Source: CAIUPE01 sp046091665
GTDB lineage: Bacteria; Pseudomonadota; Alphaproteobacteria; Rhizobiales; Beijerinckiaceae
Reading direction: 5' to 3'
NCBI GenBank assembly: GCA_046091665.1
Contig: JBJTCD010000030.1
Coordinates: forward strand, 62,001 to 126,000
DNA length: 64,000 nucleotides
Shown here: one piece after another, positions 42,356 through 50,828 of the stretch
Layout of the letters: the number at the start of each line of letters is the position of its first letter
How positions within the stretch are numbered: the first letter of the stretch is position 1
Translations under genes and position numbers: made by a program
Notes under the pieces: generated by a model
Told to the model about the DNA's origin: nothing
The model's input: the letters and a program-made list of their open reading frames with translations, nothing else
Database searches by the model: none

Positions 42356-43545
42356 GAGCGCGCCCCCGCTTTTACCGACAATCCCTTTGCGCGCGCGGCA
42401 GAATCAATAAAGCCACGCGTGGTGTTAAAGAGGTCAGGAAGCTCGAGAAGAAAGGCGTCATGGCCCTTGTCGGTTTCAATTTCGACAAAGGAAACCGACG
42501 CGCCCGCAGCATTCAAAGCGTGAACAATCGCGCGTGAATCTTTCGTTGGGAAAAGCCAATCCGATGTGAAAGAGACGAGACAAAAACGTGTTTTTGTCCC
42601 CGCAAAAGCATGCGCAAGACTGCCACCATGATCTTTCGCAAGATCAAAATAATCCATCGCGCGCGTCAAGAACAAATAGGAATTCGCATCAAAGCGCTCC
42701 ACAAAAGCGCGGCCTTGATAGCGAAGATATGATTCCACTTCGAAATCAGCATCAAACGAAAATGTCGGTGCCATACGATCTTGGAAATTCCGCCCGAATT
42801 TTCGATGCAATGCTTGCTCCGAAAGATAAGTGATATGCGCGGCCATGCGCGCCACCGCTAAACCTTTTTCAGGACGCGTGCCTTCATCGAGATAACGCCC
42901 TTTGCGCCATTCGGGATCGGCCATTACGGCCTGGCGACCAACCTCATGAAAGGCAATGTTTTGCGCCGAATGTTTCGCAGCCGTTGCAATCGGCATGGCG
43001 GAGAAAACGCGATGCGGATAACTTGCGACCCATTCGAGAACCTGCATGCCGCCCATAGAGCCGCCCGCCACACAAAAGATCGTCTCGATCCCAAGATGGT
43101 CCATCAAACGCGCTTGAGCATTGACCATGTCACGAATGGTGACGACCGGAAAATCGAGCGCATAGGGGCGCCCATTTGCGGGGTTGATCGAAGCGGGGCC
43201 GGTTGTACCAAGACAGGAGCCCAAAACATTCGAGCAAATGACGAAAAATCGATTTGTATCAAAGGGTTTACCCGGCCCGACCATGGTGTCCCACCAGCCG
43301 CCTTTTCCGGTGACCGGATTGACATTCGCAACATGCTGGTCGCCGGTCAGAGCGTGGCAAATCAAAATCGCGTTAGAGCGATCCGCATTCAGCGCGCCAT
43401 AGGTCTGGTAAGCAATCGACCAAGGCGCGAGCTGCCCACCCCCTTCAAGCTGAAGAGGGGCGTCTACACCAAAATGGACAACGGCACTCGAGGGATGTGT
43501 TGCCTCATTGCGCTGCCCGATCTCTGAAGCCGCATGATGGGTCAT
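42352..43545 (-). CDS. metX: Homoserine O-acyltransferase MetX
   Basis: Alpha/beta-hydrolase-fold enzyme that acylates homoserine at the entry to methionine synthesis. The 397-residue protein has the conserved CHALTGDQHV, WWDTMVGPGKPFDTNRFFVICSNVLGSCLGTTGP, the nucleophile Ser163 in AGGSMGGMQVLEW, Asp in SFTSDWLFP and His in DKGHDAFLLE. The donor is usually annotated as acetyl-CoA, but MetX enzymes next to MetW use succinyl-CoA in some proteobacteria, so the donor is left open. ATG start. No SAM-II riboswitch could be recognised in the leader, although relatives often have one. Confidence 0.94.
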   Translation of the reverse strand: MTHHAASEIGQRNEATHPSSAVVHFGVDAPLQLEGGGQLAPWSIAYQTYGALNADRSNAILICHALTGDQHVANVNPVTGKGGWWDTMVGPGKPFDTNRFFVICSNVLGSCLGTTGPASINPANGRPYALDFPVVTIRDMVNAQARLMDHLGIETIFCVAGGSMGGMQVLEWVASYPHRVFSAMPIATAAKHSAQNIAFHEVGRQAVMADPEWRKGRYLDEGTRPEKGLAVARMAAHITYLSEQALHRKFGRNFQDRMAPTFSFDADFEVESYLRYQGRAFVERFDANSYLFLTRAMDYFDLAKDHGGSLAHAFAGTKTRFCLVSFTSDWLFPTKDSRAIVHALNAAGASVSFVEIETDKGHDAFLLELPDLFNTTRGFIDSAARAKGLSVKAGARS

Positions 43546-43890
43546 ATTGGTCCTGACAGGAGCTTATCGTTCTTTATGGCGAACTTTGGGACTGTAATCA
43601 AGAACCTTGACGACCCAGAAAACGCTAAAACGCTTTTGTTTTGTCACATTTTGTTTCGATTAACCGGCACCCACAAACACGCAAAATGCTCTCTCTTTGT
43701 TTTGTCGCATTTTGTTTCGATTAACCGGCACCCACTTAATCGCAAAATGCTCTCTCTTTGTTTTGTCGCATTTTGTTTCGATTAACCGGCACCCACTTAA
43801 TCGCAAAATGTTCTAAAGCGGGTTTGCCTTTGCCCATTTCCGCTTTATGACAGGGCCACTCCCGCTTAACCCCTTTCTCGGACCGCCCTG
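43546..43890. other. 345-base intergenic region between metX and the chorismate mutase gene
   Basis: Divergent promoters of metX and of the chorismate mutase-hisC-tyrC run must lie here. The central half is a three-copy tandem repeat (43635-43817). To its right AAAGCGG (43815-43821) and CCGCTTT (43840-43846) form a further inverted repeat. A short open frame across the repeat encodes low-complexity, repeat-derived sequence and is not a gene. Confidence 0.8.
43635..43817. repeat. Three tandem copies of a 61-bp unit containing a two-arm palindrome
   Basis: Units start at 43635, 43696 and 43757. Within each, outer arms GCATTTTG / CAAAATGC enclose inner arms CGATTAA / TTAATCG around CCGGCACCCAC (plus-strand reading). 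The palindromes lie at 43646-43689, 43707-43750 and 43768-43811. Copies 2 and 3 are almost identical; copy 1 has lost the right inner arm (AAACACG), and copy 3 has a single change at the last outer-arm base. Linkers of 17 bases (TCTCTCTTTGTTTTGTC in copy 2 to 3) separate the palindromes. The minus-strand core GTGGGTGCCGG relates it to the element at 4705-4752. Confidence 0.92.
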
Positions 43891-44730
43891 ATGGCCGAAC
43901 CTTCACTCGCAGATCTTCGCCGCGAAATTGATCGCCTTGATGCGGCTATGCATGATTTGCTAATCGAAAGAGGCGCGATCATTGATCGGCTCATCACGGT
44001 AAAAAAGACGCAAGATTCAGGCTCTGCCTTCCGCCCCGGTCGCGAGGCCGCGATGATGAAAGTGCTTGCAGAACGCCATCATGGGCTTTTGCCCTTCGAC
44101 ACAATCGAGAGCATTTGGCGCATCATCATCTCGACCTTTACTTATGTGCAGGCGCCCTATGCCGTTCACGCGAGTGTTGAGGCGGGCGATGATAAAATGC
44201 GCGACAGTGCGCGGTTTCATTTCGGCTTCACCGTTCCTTATGTGACGCATCAAGATGTGAGTTCAGTCATCGAAGCCGTACAAAATGCTGCGGGCGATTT
44301 AGGGATCTTCTCATTCTCTAAAAAGGCCGCGTCACCTTGGTGGTTGGGACTCGATGCGCCAGCTGCTCCAAAAATCATTGCACGCCTGCCTTTTGTTGAA
44401 CGCCCCGATCATCCGGCGGGAACGCCCGTCTTTGTGATTTCAAAACCGCTTGCTGATGCGGCCGTGCGCGAAACCGTTATCTTTCATTGCGAAACAGAAG
44501 ACTGGAATGATGCCGTGGGTCAGGCTTTGTCTCAACAAGGTCTTTTGATTGAGACAGAGTTTCATCATGCTGATCAGCGGCGGTCATTCCTTTTATCGGG
44601 ACCGGGATCTCATAGTGTGAAATCTGTTTCTGACCTCTTCACGTCGCATCAGATTAAACTCTCATCAATTCGTGAAATTGGAAGCCATGCTGCACGCTTT
44701 CAACTTCTTTCACAAAACAAAGCTGGATGA
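43891..44730 (+). CDS. Chorismate mutase with long C-terminal extension
   Basis: The first 90 residues are an AroQ-type chorismate mutase: LADLRREIDRLDAAMHDLLIERGAIIDRLITVKK, RPGREAAMMKVLAERH and the IESIWRIIISTFT helix, converting chorismate to prephenate. The remaining 190 residues have no motif I can name; they resemble a decayed prephenate-dehydratase/ACT layout (DVSSVIEAVQNAAGDLGIFSF; TVIFHCETEDWNDAVGQALSQQG) but lack the dehydratase catalytic Thr motif. ATG start. It is followed after 6 bases by hisC and then tyrC, an aromatic/histidine cluster conserved in Hyphomicrobiales. Confidence 0.87.
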   Translation: MAEPSLADLRREIDRLDAAMHDLLIERGAIIDRLITVKKTQDSGSAFRPGREAAMMKVLAERHHGLLPFDTIESIWRIIISTFTYVQAPYAVHASVEAGDDKMRDSARFHFGFTVPYVTHQDVSSVIEAVQNAAGDLGIFSFSKKAASPWWLGLDAPAAPKIIARLPFVERPDHPAGTPVFVISKPLADAAVRETVIFHCETEDWNDAVGQALSQQGLLIETEFHHADQRRSFLLSGPGSHSVKSVSDLFTSHQIKLSSIREIGSHAARFQLLSQNKAG

Positions 44731-44736
44731 CTTGAT

Positions 44737-45843
44737 ATGATTTCTCCAAGCCCCATTCCTGTTCCACGCCCGGGCGTTATGTCGATTGAGGCCTATGTGC
44801 CCGGCAAAAGCGCTGCGGCAAGCACGGGTAAAATTTATAAATTATCATCGAACGAAACGCCGCTTGGCGCATCCCCTCATGCCGTTGACGCTTTCAAAGC
44901 GGTTGCTGAAAAATTGGAGCTTTATCCTGACGGGTCAGCCACACAATTGCGTGACACGATTGGCGCGCGTTACGGGCTTGATCCAAACCGCATTGTCTGC
45001 GGCGCCGGTTCTGATGAGCTGTTGTCACTCATCACCAATGCCTATATCGGCCCGGGCGATGAAGGCATTTACACCGAACATGGTTTTCTCGTTTATAAAA
45101 TCGCCATTCAAGCGGCGGGTGGAACGCCCGTTGTTGCGAAAGAGAAGAATTTCCAGACCGATGTCGATGCGATTCTAAATTGCGTGACGCCGCGTACAAA
45201 GATTGTTTATCTCGCCAATCCAAATAATCCGACCGGAACCTATATTTCCTTTGATGAAGTCAAACGGCTTCATGCCGGTTTGCCGTCTCATGTCGTGCTT
45301 GTTCTTGACGCGGCTTATGCAGAATATGTTCGCAAAAATGATTACGCCTCCGGTATTGAGCTTGTCTCGACAAATGAAAATGTCGTGATGACACGGACAT
45401 TCTCGAAGATTTACGGCCTGGCGCTATTACGTCTCGGTTGGTGCTATGGCCCGGCTGGAATCATTGATGCGCTCAATCGCATCAGGGGACCATTCAATAT
45501 CAATGGTCCAGCATTGGAGGCGGGTATCGCAGCCTTGAAGGATGAAGATCATCTTTCAAAAGCGCTCGCTCACAATGACAAATGGCTGCCATGGCTTGAA
45601 AGCGAAATTTCCAAGCTCGGCATTCGCGTCACGCCGAGCGTCGGTAATTTTCTATTGCTCCATTTTCCGAAAGTTCCTGGCAAAACTGCTAAAGAAGCAG
45701 ACGCTTTTTTATCCTCCCAAGGTCTCATTCTTCGTGGCGTCGGTGCCTATGGTTTGCCCGATTGTTTGCGTTTGACCATTGGATCAGAAGAAGCCAATAA
45801 AAAAGTCGTCGAGTGTCTAACTCAATTCATGACGAGATCATAA
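44737..45843 (+). CDS. hisC: Histidinol-phosphate / aromatic-amino-acid aminotransferase
   Basis: PLP-dependent fold-type I aminotransferase; converts imidazole-acetol phosphate to histidinol phosphate and, in many alphaproteobacteria, also acts on prephenate or phenylpyruvate. The 368-residue protein has KLSSNETPLGASP, GAGSDELL, YLANPNNPTGTYI, LDAAYAEYV, the PLP Lys224 in RTFSKIYGLALLRLGW and the C-terminal LILRGVGAYGLPDCLRLTIG. ATG start. Position between chorismate mutase and tyrC suggests that the enzyme serves tyrosine/phenylalanine synthesis as well as histidine. Confidence 0.93.
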   Translation: MISPSPIPVPRPGVMSIEAYVPGKSAAASTGKIYKLSSNETPLGASPHAVDAFKAVAEKLELYPDGSATQLRDTIGARYGLDPNRIVCGAGSDELLSLITNAYIGPGDEGIYTEHGFLVYKIAIQAAGGTPVVAKEKNFQTDVDAILNCVTPRTKIVYLANPNNPTGTYISFDEVKRLHAGLPSHVVLVLDAAYAEYVRKNDYASGIELVSTNENVVMTRTFSKIYGLALLRLGWCYGPAGIIDALNRIRGPFNINGPALEAGIAALKDEDHLSKALAHNDKWLPWLESEISKLGIRVTPSVGNFLLLHFPKVPGKTAKEADAFLSSQGLILRGVGAYGLPDCLRLTIGSEEANKKVVECLTQFMTRS

Positions 45844-45844
45844 A

Positions 45845-46801
45845 GTGCCTGATCGTTTAGGACATCGGCTTGAAAAACCGCTCTTTGATCAATTGACGCT
45901 GATCGGCGTGGGATTGATTGGCTCGTCATTGGCACGCGTGGCACGTCGTCAGAATCTGGCAAAGACGATTGTTGCGATTGATTCTTCAGAAGGGGCGCGT
46001 AAAAAAATCACGGCGCTTCAATTGGCGGATCGCGTTACCGATGATTATGCGGATGGCGTAAAAAACGCCGATTGCATCATTCTCTGCGTGCCGGTTGGCG
46101 CGTGCGGATCGGTCATGGAAAAGATTGCGCCTTCCTTAAAGGCGGGTGCCATTCTTTCCGATGTTGGTTCAGTGAAAGGCGCGATCGTTTCTCAAATTGA
46201 ACCGCATCTACCAAAACATGTTCATTTTGTGCCTGCCCATCCTGTGGCGGGCACTGAGCAATCGGGACCAGAAGCAGGCTTTGCAACGCTTTTCAACAAT
46301 CGCTGGTGTATTCTCACGCCGCCTGAGGGCACTGACAAAAACGCTGTTGCAAAATTGCGTTTGTTCTGGGAAGGCGCGGGGTCGAATGTCGAGGAGATGT
46401 CCCCGTCGCATCATGATCTTGTGCTCGCGATCACAAGCCATCTGCCGCATCTGATCGCTTACAATATTGTTGGGACTGCCGCCGATCTTGAAGCAGTGAC
46501 TGAATCCGAAGTGATCAAATTTTCGGCGGGTGGATTTAGAGATTTCACGCGTATCGCCGCATCTGATCCGACAATGTGGCGCGATGTGTTTTTAAATAAC
46601 AAGGATGCCGTGCTTGAAATGCTTGGCCGTTTCACGGAAGATTTATCAGCGCTACAACGGGCGATCCGTTGGGGTGATGGTGAAATGCTGTTTGATCATT
46701 TCACTCGTACGCGCGCGATCCGTCGATCAATCATTGAAATTGGACAGGATTCGGCGACACCTGATTTTGGGCGTCAATCAAAAGATGATCCTGCTCAATA
46801 A
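45845..46801 (+). CDS. tyrC: Prephenate / arogenate dehydrogenase
   Basis: NAD(P)-dependent oxidative decarboxylase of tyrosine synthesis. The 318-residue protein has the Rossmann motif LIGVGLIGSSLARVARR, CVPVGACGSVMEKI, the LSDVGSVKGAIV segment, the catalytic His region VPAHPVAGTEQSGPEAG and SHLPHLIAYNIVGTA. The start is GTG, one base after the hisC stop, so translation is coupled. Substrate preference (prephenate versus arogenate) cannot be told. Its 3' end overlaps the convergent DUF2125 gene by seven bases. Confidence 0.93.
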   Translation: MPDRLGHRLEKPLFDQLTLIGVGLIGSSLARVARRQNLAKTIVAIDSSEGARKKITALQLADRVTDDYADGVKNADCIILCVPVGACGSVMEKIAPSLKAGAILSDVGSVKGAIVSQIEPHLPKHVHFVPAHPVAGTEQSGPEAGFATLFNNRWCILTPPEGTDKNAVAKLRLFWEGAGSNVEEMSPSHHDLVLAITSHLPHLIAYNIVGTAADLEAVTESEVIKFSAGGFRDFTRIAASDPTMWRDVFLNNKDAVLEMLGRFTEDLSALQRAIRWGDGEMLFDHFTRTRAIRRSIIEIGQDSATPDFGRQSKDDPAQ

Positions 46802-47778
46802 AGCGGCTGCAACTCTGCCACTTTGAAAGGACCTAAAAGCAAGAGTCCTTTAGTGAATATAAGTGGCACTTTTACATTTGATGTTTGAAGGCCCGAGAGT
46901 TTCGACAGTCCCTGCGATCTAAAAAGATCTTCGAGCCCTTTGCCGGAAACTTCGATTTGTCCTGAAGGTTTACGCTGATCATCGAGACCCAGCATGCCTT
47001 TCACTTCAAGATTTTGTTCACCGCGTGTGAACTTAAAAGCATCGAGTTGAACCCGCCCTTTGGCTTGCCGCCAGGTCTCAAGCGATTCGATGCCTTTATA
47101 ATTCAAGAATTGAATGCCTTGCTCGACGGTTCCGGCCAATTCGATATTCGCGAGATGCCCCGGCATCACATCCGAAGAGGCGCCGTCAGCTTTTGCCACA
47201 AACTCAAGATGATTGGAGGGTTTATCATTTTCGGGCTTGATCCGAAAATGAAGTTCACCATGCGCGAGCGCGAGGTTTGACGGCTGTCCATTTAATTGCG
47301 TTTTAACAGATACACCGTCACCCGAAATGGAAAGGCGATCAGTTTCGCCGCCCGAGATATGCACGCTCGAACGCAAGGAAGACCACTCAACACGTGCAAT
47401 CGGTTGATCTTTTGAAAACACCAAAAGCGGTGCTTGCGCTTCAATAATAATCAACGTGGGATCGTAGACTTGTGCGACGGCGCCAAGGCGTGAAAGCCGC
47501 GCTTCACTTTGTGACGAGCCGCTGTCTTTGATGCGTGCATTTATACATTCGATCTCAATCCGGAATGGATAGCCGGCGATGCGGCGATCGTCACATGACC
47601 AAAGGCGTCCTCTTACTGCCTCCTCGGCAATCACCGCATCAAGCTTTGTCTCAACCTGACGAGAGAGGATTAGCCATCCGATTGAAAGGGCAAGGGCAAG
47701 AGCAAGGAGCAATGCCGGCGCCAGATAGAGCCTCAACCGCGAGGCGGGTCTCTCTTTTCCTGTCTGTCTGTCAACCAC
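46795..47778 (-). CDS. DUF2125 family protein, probable envelope-anchored
   Basis: A 327-residue protein with one N-terminal membrane segment (about 16-37, LYLAPALLLALALALSIGWLIL) and a long periplasmic part rich in beta-strand patterns. It carries the DUF2125 features GRLWSCDDRRIAGYPFRIEIECINA, with two Cys that may form a disulfide, and repeated strand-turn units. The family is alphaproteobacterial and uncharacterised; the layout recalls AsmA-like lipid-handling proteins, but that is only an impression. GTG start. Convergent with tyrC and divergent from the ChaC gene. Confidence 0.85.
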   Translation of the reverse strand: MVDRQTGKERPASRLRLYLAPALLLALALALSIGWLILSRQVETKLDAVIAEEAVRGRLWSCDDRRIAGYPFRIEIECINARIKDSGSSQSEARLSRLGAVAQVYDPTLIIIEAQAPLLVFSKDQPIARVEWSSLRSSVHISGGETDRLSISGDGVSVKTQLNGQPSNLALAHGELHFRIKPENDKPSNHLEFVAKADGASSDVMPGHLANIELAGTVEQGIQFLNYKGIESLETWRQAKGRVQLDAFKFTRGEQNLEVKGMLGLDDQRKPSGQIEVSGKGLEDLFRSQGLSKLSGLQTSNVKVPLIFTKGLLLLGPFKVAELQPLY

Positions 47779-47881
47779 ATCAAAATCCTGCGTTGCGCGT
47801 CATCGATATCTTGTAAACGATTTCGAGGAAGAAAAAAGTCAACACTTGCCACAGGATCGAGGCTTCTTTACGGAATTTTTT

Positions 47882-48424
47882 ATGGCACATCAGGCAAATA
47901 ATGACCTTTGGATATTCGGCTACGGCTCGCTTATGTGGTCACCCGGATTCGAATGGGTCGAACGTATCCCAGCCGTCCTTTCTGGCTATCATCGTGCGTT
48001 GTGCATCCTGTCAGTTCATCATCGTGGCACGCCAGAACGTCCGGGTTTGGTTCTTGGTTTAGACAGAGGCGGCTCATGCCGCGGTGTCGCCTTCCGGGTC
48101 GCACAGGAAAAGCGCGATGAGACGATGTCCTATTTACGTGAGCGCGAGCAGGTCACATCCGTCTATGTAGAGACGACGCATCGGTTGCGCTTGAATGACG
48201 GTCGTTTTGTTGATGCAATTGCCTACACGGCTGATCGAACACACAGTCAATTTGTACGCGGTCTCTCTCACGAGGCTTTACTCGAACGGGTAAGCCAAGG
48301 CGTGGGAGTCTCTGGTCGAAATCCGGATTATGTGCGCGCAACGCATACGGAGATGAAGAAACTCGGCATCAATGATCCGAAACTGACAAAGCTGATCGCT
48401 GCGCTCGACCGCGCTCGGCTTTGA
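47882..48424 (+). CDS. chaC: Gamma-glutamylcyclotransferase, ChaC family
   Basis: Degrades glutathione to 5-oxoproline and Cys-Gly in the cytosol. The 180-residue product begins at the ATG at 47882; a TTG 12 codons upstream is open but unlikely. The substrate loop is FGYGSLMWSPGFEW, followed by GYHRALCILSVHHRGTPERPGLVLGLDRGGSCRGVAFRV, the catalytic Glu in YLREREQ and the C-terminal GRNPDYVRATHTEMKKLGI. It converges on the ubiquinone hydroxylase gene with two bases between stops. Confidence 0.93.
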   Translation: MAHQANNDLWIFGYGSLMWSPGFEWVERIPAVLSGYHRALCILSVHHRGTPERPGLVLGLDRGGSCRGVAFRVAQEKRDETMSYLREREQVTSVYVETTHRLRLNDGRFVDAIAYTADRTHSQFVRGLSHEALLERVSQGVGVSGRNPDYVRATHTEMKKLGINDPKLTKLIAALDRARL

Positions 48425-48426
48425 TT

Positions 48427-49665
48427 TCAAAGCCCCGGAAGTGTTTCGCCGCGCATCAACCGCGGCAATCGTGGATTGACCGCTGACGCCTCGCGGATCA
48501 GACGCGATTTTAAAGTTGGCAAGCGATCAACAAGACCAAGACCCAAGTCACGCATCAAACGCAAAGGCATCGCATCATTTGAAAAAAGGCGATTAAGCGC
48601 ATCGGTAAGCGTGGCCATCTCAACTATATCAGCACGACGAGAACGCTCGTAAGCGTCAATGACGAGAGATGAACCAAGATCGAGACCCAAGCCGCTTTGA
48701 TCGGAAATGATTTCAATCAATGCAGCAACATCGCGAAGGCCTAAATTTAATCCTTGTCCGGCAATCGGATGAATGAGATGCGCGGCATCTCCAACAAGCG
48801 CGAGCCGTTTGCTACCGAATTTCTGTGCCAAACCGAAACGCAGCGGATAGGCACGTGGTTCGCTCAACACAGTTATACGACCAAAGCGATGTCCGGCACG
48901 GCGTTCAATTTCTTCACGAAAATATTCATGCCCCTGCGCAAGAACCGAGGGAACACGATCATCTGACTCGGTCCAGACGATTGAAAACCGATTGTCTTTC
49001 AAAGGGAGAAGCGCAAAAGGACCTGAGGGGAGAAAGTGCTCTTCCGCAATGTCTTCATGATCACGTTCAATGCCAATCGTCGCAACGATACCCGATTGTT
49101 TATAAGACCATGAATGCCAAGCGATGCCGGCTTTCTCACGCAAGGGCGAACGTCCACCATCACAAGCCGCAACCAATGATGCACGATGAGTTTGGCCATT
49201 CGATAAGACGAGCGTTGTGCCCGCTTCATCGGGAACACCGTCTTCAACACGCGCGGCCATGCGATGAACAGGCGAAGCGTTCAATGCGACTTGAAGCGCA
49301 CGAAGCACAGCGCTTTCCGGAATCATATAGGCGACCGGTTCGCCTTGCGAGACGTCATGCGCGAAAGTCAAAAACACAGGTCGGATGGGATCATTCAAAC
49401 GACTATCGGTAATCACCATCTGCGTGAGAGGTTGCACCTCTGGCAGAATCTGATCCCAAACACCGAGCACATCCAAAAATCGGCGCGCACCCGCTGAAAA
49501 GGCAAAAGCGCGATCCTCGCTGACCGGGTGGCCTTGATCAATTAAAGCGACAGACAGAGCGCCTTTCCTCAATCGGGAAAGCGCGAGCGCGAGACTCATA
49601 CCGACAATGCCGCCACCCGCAATCGCGACATCGAAATGCTGCATCTTGTCGATCTTCTCTGACAT
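48427..49665 (-). CDS. Ubiquinone biosynthesis FAD-dependent hydroxylase (UbiH/UbiF/Coq6 family)
   Basis: Class A flavoprotein monooxygenase that hydroxylates the ring of a ubiquinone precursor. The 412-residue product is read from the ATG at 49663-49665, just before the FAD motif FDVAIAGGGIVGMSLALALSR; an ATG four codons upstream is also possible. Other motifs are the DGGRSPLREKAG segment and GDAAHLIHPIAGQGLNLGLRDV. Alphaproteobacteria use UbiH, UbiF-like or multi-position UbiL/UbiM enzymes, and sequence reading alone does not say which ring position is modified. Divergent from tesB. Confidence 0.88.
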   Translation of the reverse strand: MSEKIDKMQHFDVAIAGGGIVGMSLALALSRLRKGALSVALIDQGHPVSEDRAFAFSAGARRFLDVLGVWDQILPEVQPLTQMVITDSRLNDPIRPVFLTFAHDVSQGEPVAYMIPESAVLRALQVALNASPVHRMAARVEDGVPDEAGTTLVLSNGQTHRASLVAACDGGRSPLREKAGIAWHSWSYKQSGIVATIGIERDHEDIAEEHFLPSGPFALLPLKDNRFSIVWTESDDRVPSVLAQGHEYFREEIERRAGHRFGRITVLSEPRAYPLRFGLAQKFGSKRLALVGDAAHLIHPIAGQGLNLGLRDVAALIEIISDQSGLGLDLGSSLVIDAYERSRRADIVEMATLTDALNRLFSNDAMPLRLMRDLGLGLVDRLPTLKSRLIREASAVNPRLPRLMRGETLPGL

Positions 49666-49785
49666 GGGTCGTTCCATACGCCGAGCTTTGTCCTGACGCA
49701 AATTAGGGACAGGACCTAGTTCGCAGGGTAGATATTTTGTGCCTAATAACGGTAAAGTCATTTTGACTTTTCAAAGGCGAGCCTC

Positions 49786-50655
49786 ATGAAAGCGATTTCC
49801 GATCTTCTCTCCATTCTCGACCTTGAACGGCTCGAAAATAATTTGTTTCGCGGACATAATCCGGATGCGGGATGGCAGCGCGTCTTTGGTGGCCAGGTGA
49901 TCGGGCAAGCGCTTGTGGCCGCCTGCCGCACAGTTGAGGGGCGCTCGCCCCATTCGCTTCACGGCTATTTTCTTCTTCCCGGTGATCCCAAAACGCCCAT
50001 CATTTATGATGTCGAGCGCATTCGCGATGGTCGGAGTTTTACGACAAGGCGCGTCAAAGCCATTCAACATGGCCAACCGATTTTCACTCTTTCCGCGTCA
50101 TTCCATATCGAGGAACCGGGCTTCAGCCACGAAGTCACAATGCCTGATGTTCCGGATCCGGACTCACTCCCGACAGAACAGGAAATTCGCGAACGTGTCA
50201 TGCCGCTGATGCCTGATCCTGTTCGCAAATATTTCGAGCGGGAAAGACCGATCGAGCTCAGGCCCGTTGAATTCCAGCGCTACATGTCCCGCGAAGGTCT
50301 GCCGCCTCGCTTTCACGTCTGGATCAAAACCACGGGCAGTTTGCCTGATGATCCCGCGATCCACCAATGCGTCTTGGCTTATGCGTCCGATATGACGCTG
50401 CTTGATTCCACGCTTGTCACGCATGGCCGTACAGTGTTTGAACGGGAAATTCAGGCCGCGAGCCTTGACCACGCTTTGTGGTTTCATCGTCCTTTTCGGG
50501 CGGATGAATGGCTCCTCTACGCGCAGGACAGCCCCTTTACCGGTGGCGCACGTGGCTTCGCGCGGGGCGCCATTTTTAGGCGCGACGGGACCCTGATTGC
50601 CTCGGTCGCACAAGAGGGTTTGATACGCTATCGGCCCGATCTGGCCTCTCGCTAA
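49786..50655 (+). CDS. tesB: Acyl-CoA thioesterase II
   Basis: Double-hotdog thioesterase that cleaves medium- to long-chain acyl-CoA. The 289-residue protein has FRGHNPDAGWQRVFGGQVIGQALVAA, HSLHGYFLLPGDPKTPIIYDVERIRDGRSFTTRRVKAIQ, DMTLLDSTLVTHG with the catalytic Asp, and the C-terminal LLYAQDSPFTGGARGFARGAIFRRDG. ATG start. It lies upstream of glnK-amtB in an arrangement found in other Hyphomicrobiales. Confidence 0.95.
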   Translation: MKAISDLLSILDLERLENNLFRGHNPDAGWQRVFGGQVIGQALVAACRTVEGRSPHSLHGYFLLPGDPKTPIIYDVERIRDGRSFTTRRVKAIQHGQPIFTLSASFHIEEPGFSHEVTMPDVPDPDSLPTEQEIRERVMPLMPDPVRKYFERERPIELRPVEFQRYMSREGLPPRFHVWIKTTGSLPDDPAIHQCVLAYASDMTLLDSTLVTHGRTVFEREIQAASLDHALWFHRPFRADEWLLYAQDSPFTGGARGFARGAIFRRDGTLIASVAQEGLIRYRPDLASR

Positions 50656-50746
50656 TCTGCCTAAATTTTAATCAATTGCCTTTGTTCTATGCCTCGATCG
50701 GCATCGAAACCGCCTGTTATGGCTGATTTTTCATTAAAAAACGCTG

Positions 50747-50762
50747 TGGCACGAGGCTTGTT
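50747..50762 (+). promoter_or_regulatory. Sigma-54 promoter of glnK-amtB
   Basis: TGGCACGAGGCTTGTT matches the -24/-12 consensus TGGCAC-N5-TTGCW with one change (C to T in TTGC). It lies 67 bases before the glnK start, as expected for an NtrC-controlled ammonium operon. A weak palindrome, ATGCCTCGATCGGCAT, about 50 bases upstream could be an NtrC site. Confidence 0.7.
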
Positions 50763-50828
50763 TTCAGGATCCTAGGCTCAAGTCACGACCGGCCGGTCGA
50801 TGACGGCAAATCGAGGGATCAAGACGCC

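Noticed and set aside
43546..43640. SAM-II riboswitch before metX
   Set aside because: I looked for the two-stem pseudoknot with its GATTT and GCTAAA segments on the minus strand. A weak GTTCTT/AAGAAC pairing is present but the conserved loops are not. A covariance-model search would settle it.
43534..43785. 83-codon open frame across the metX / chorismate mutase gap
   Set aside because: It runs through the tandem repeat and encodes repeating Cys/Phe/His-rich low-complexity sequence; no ribosome site or family resemblance.
43635..43817. Possible CRISPR array
   Set aside because: The repeats are 61-bp direct tandem copies with near-identical linkers, not short repeats with unique spacers, and no cas gene is near.
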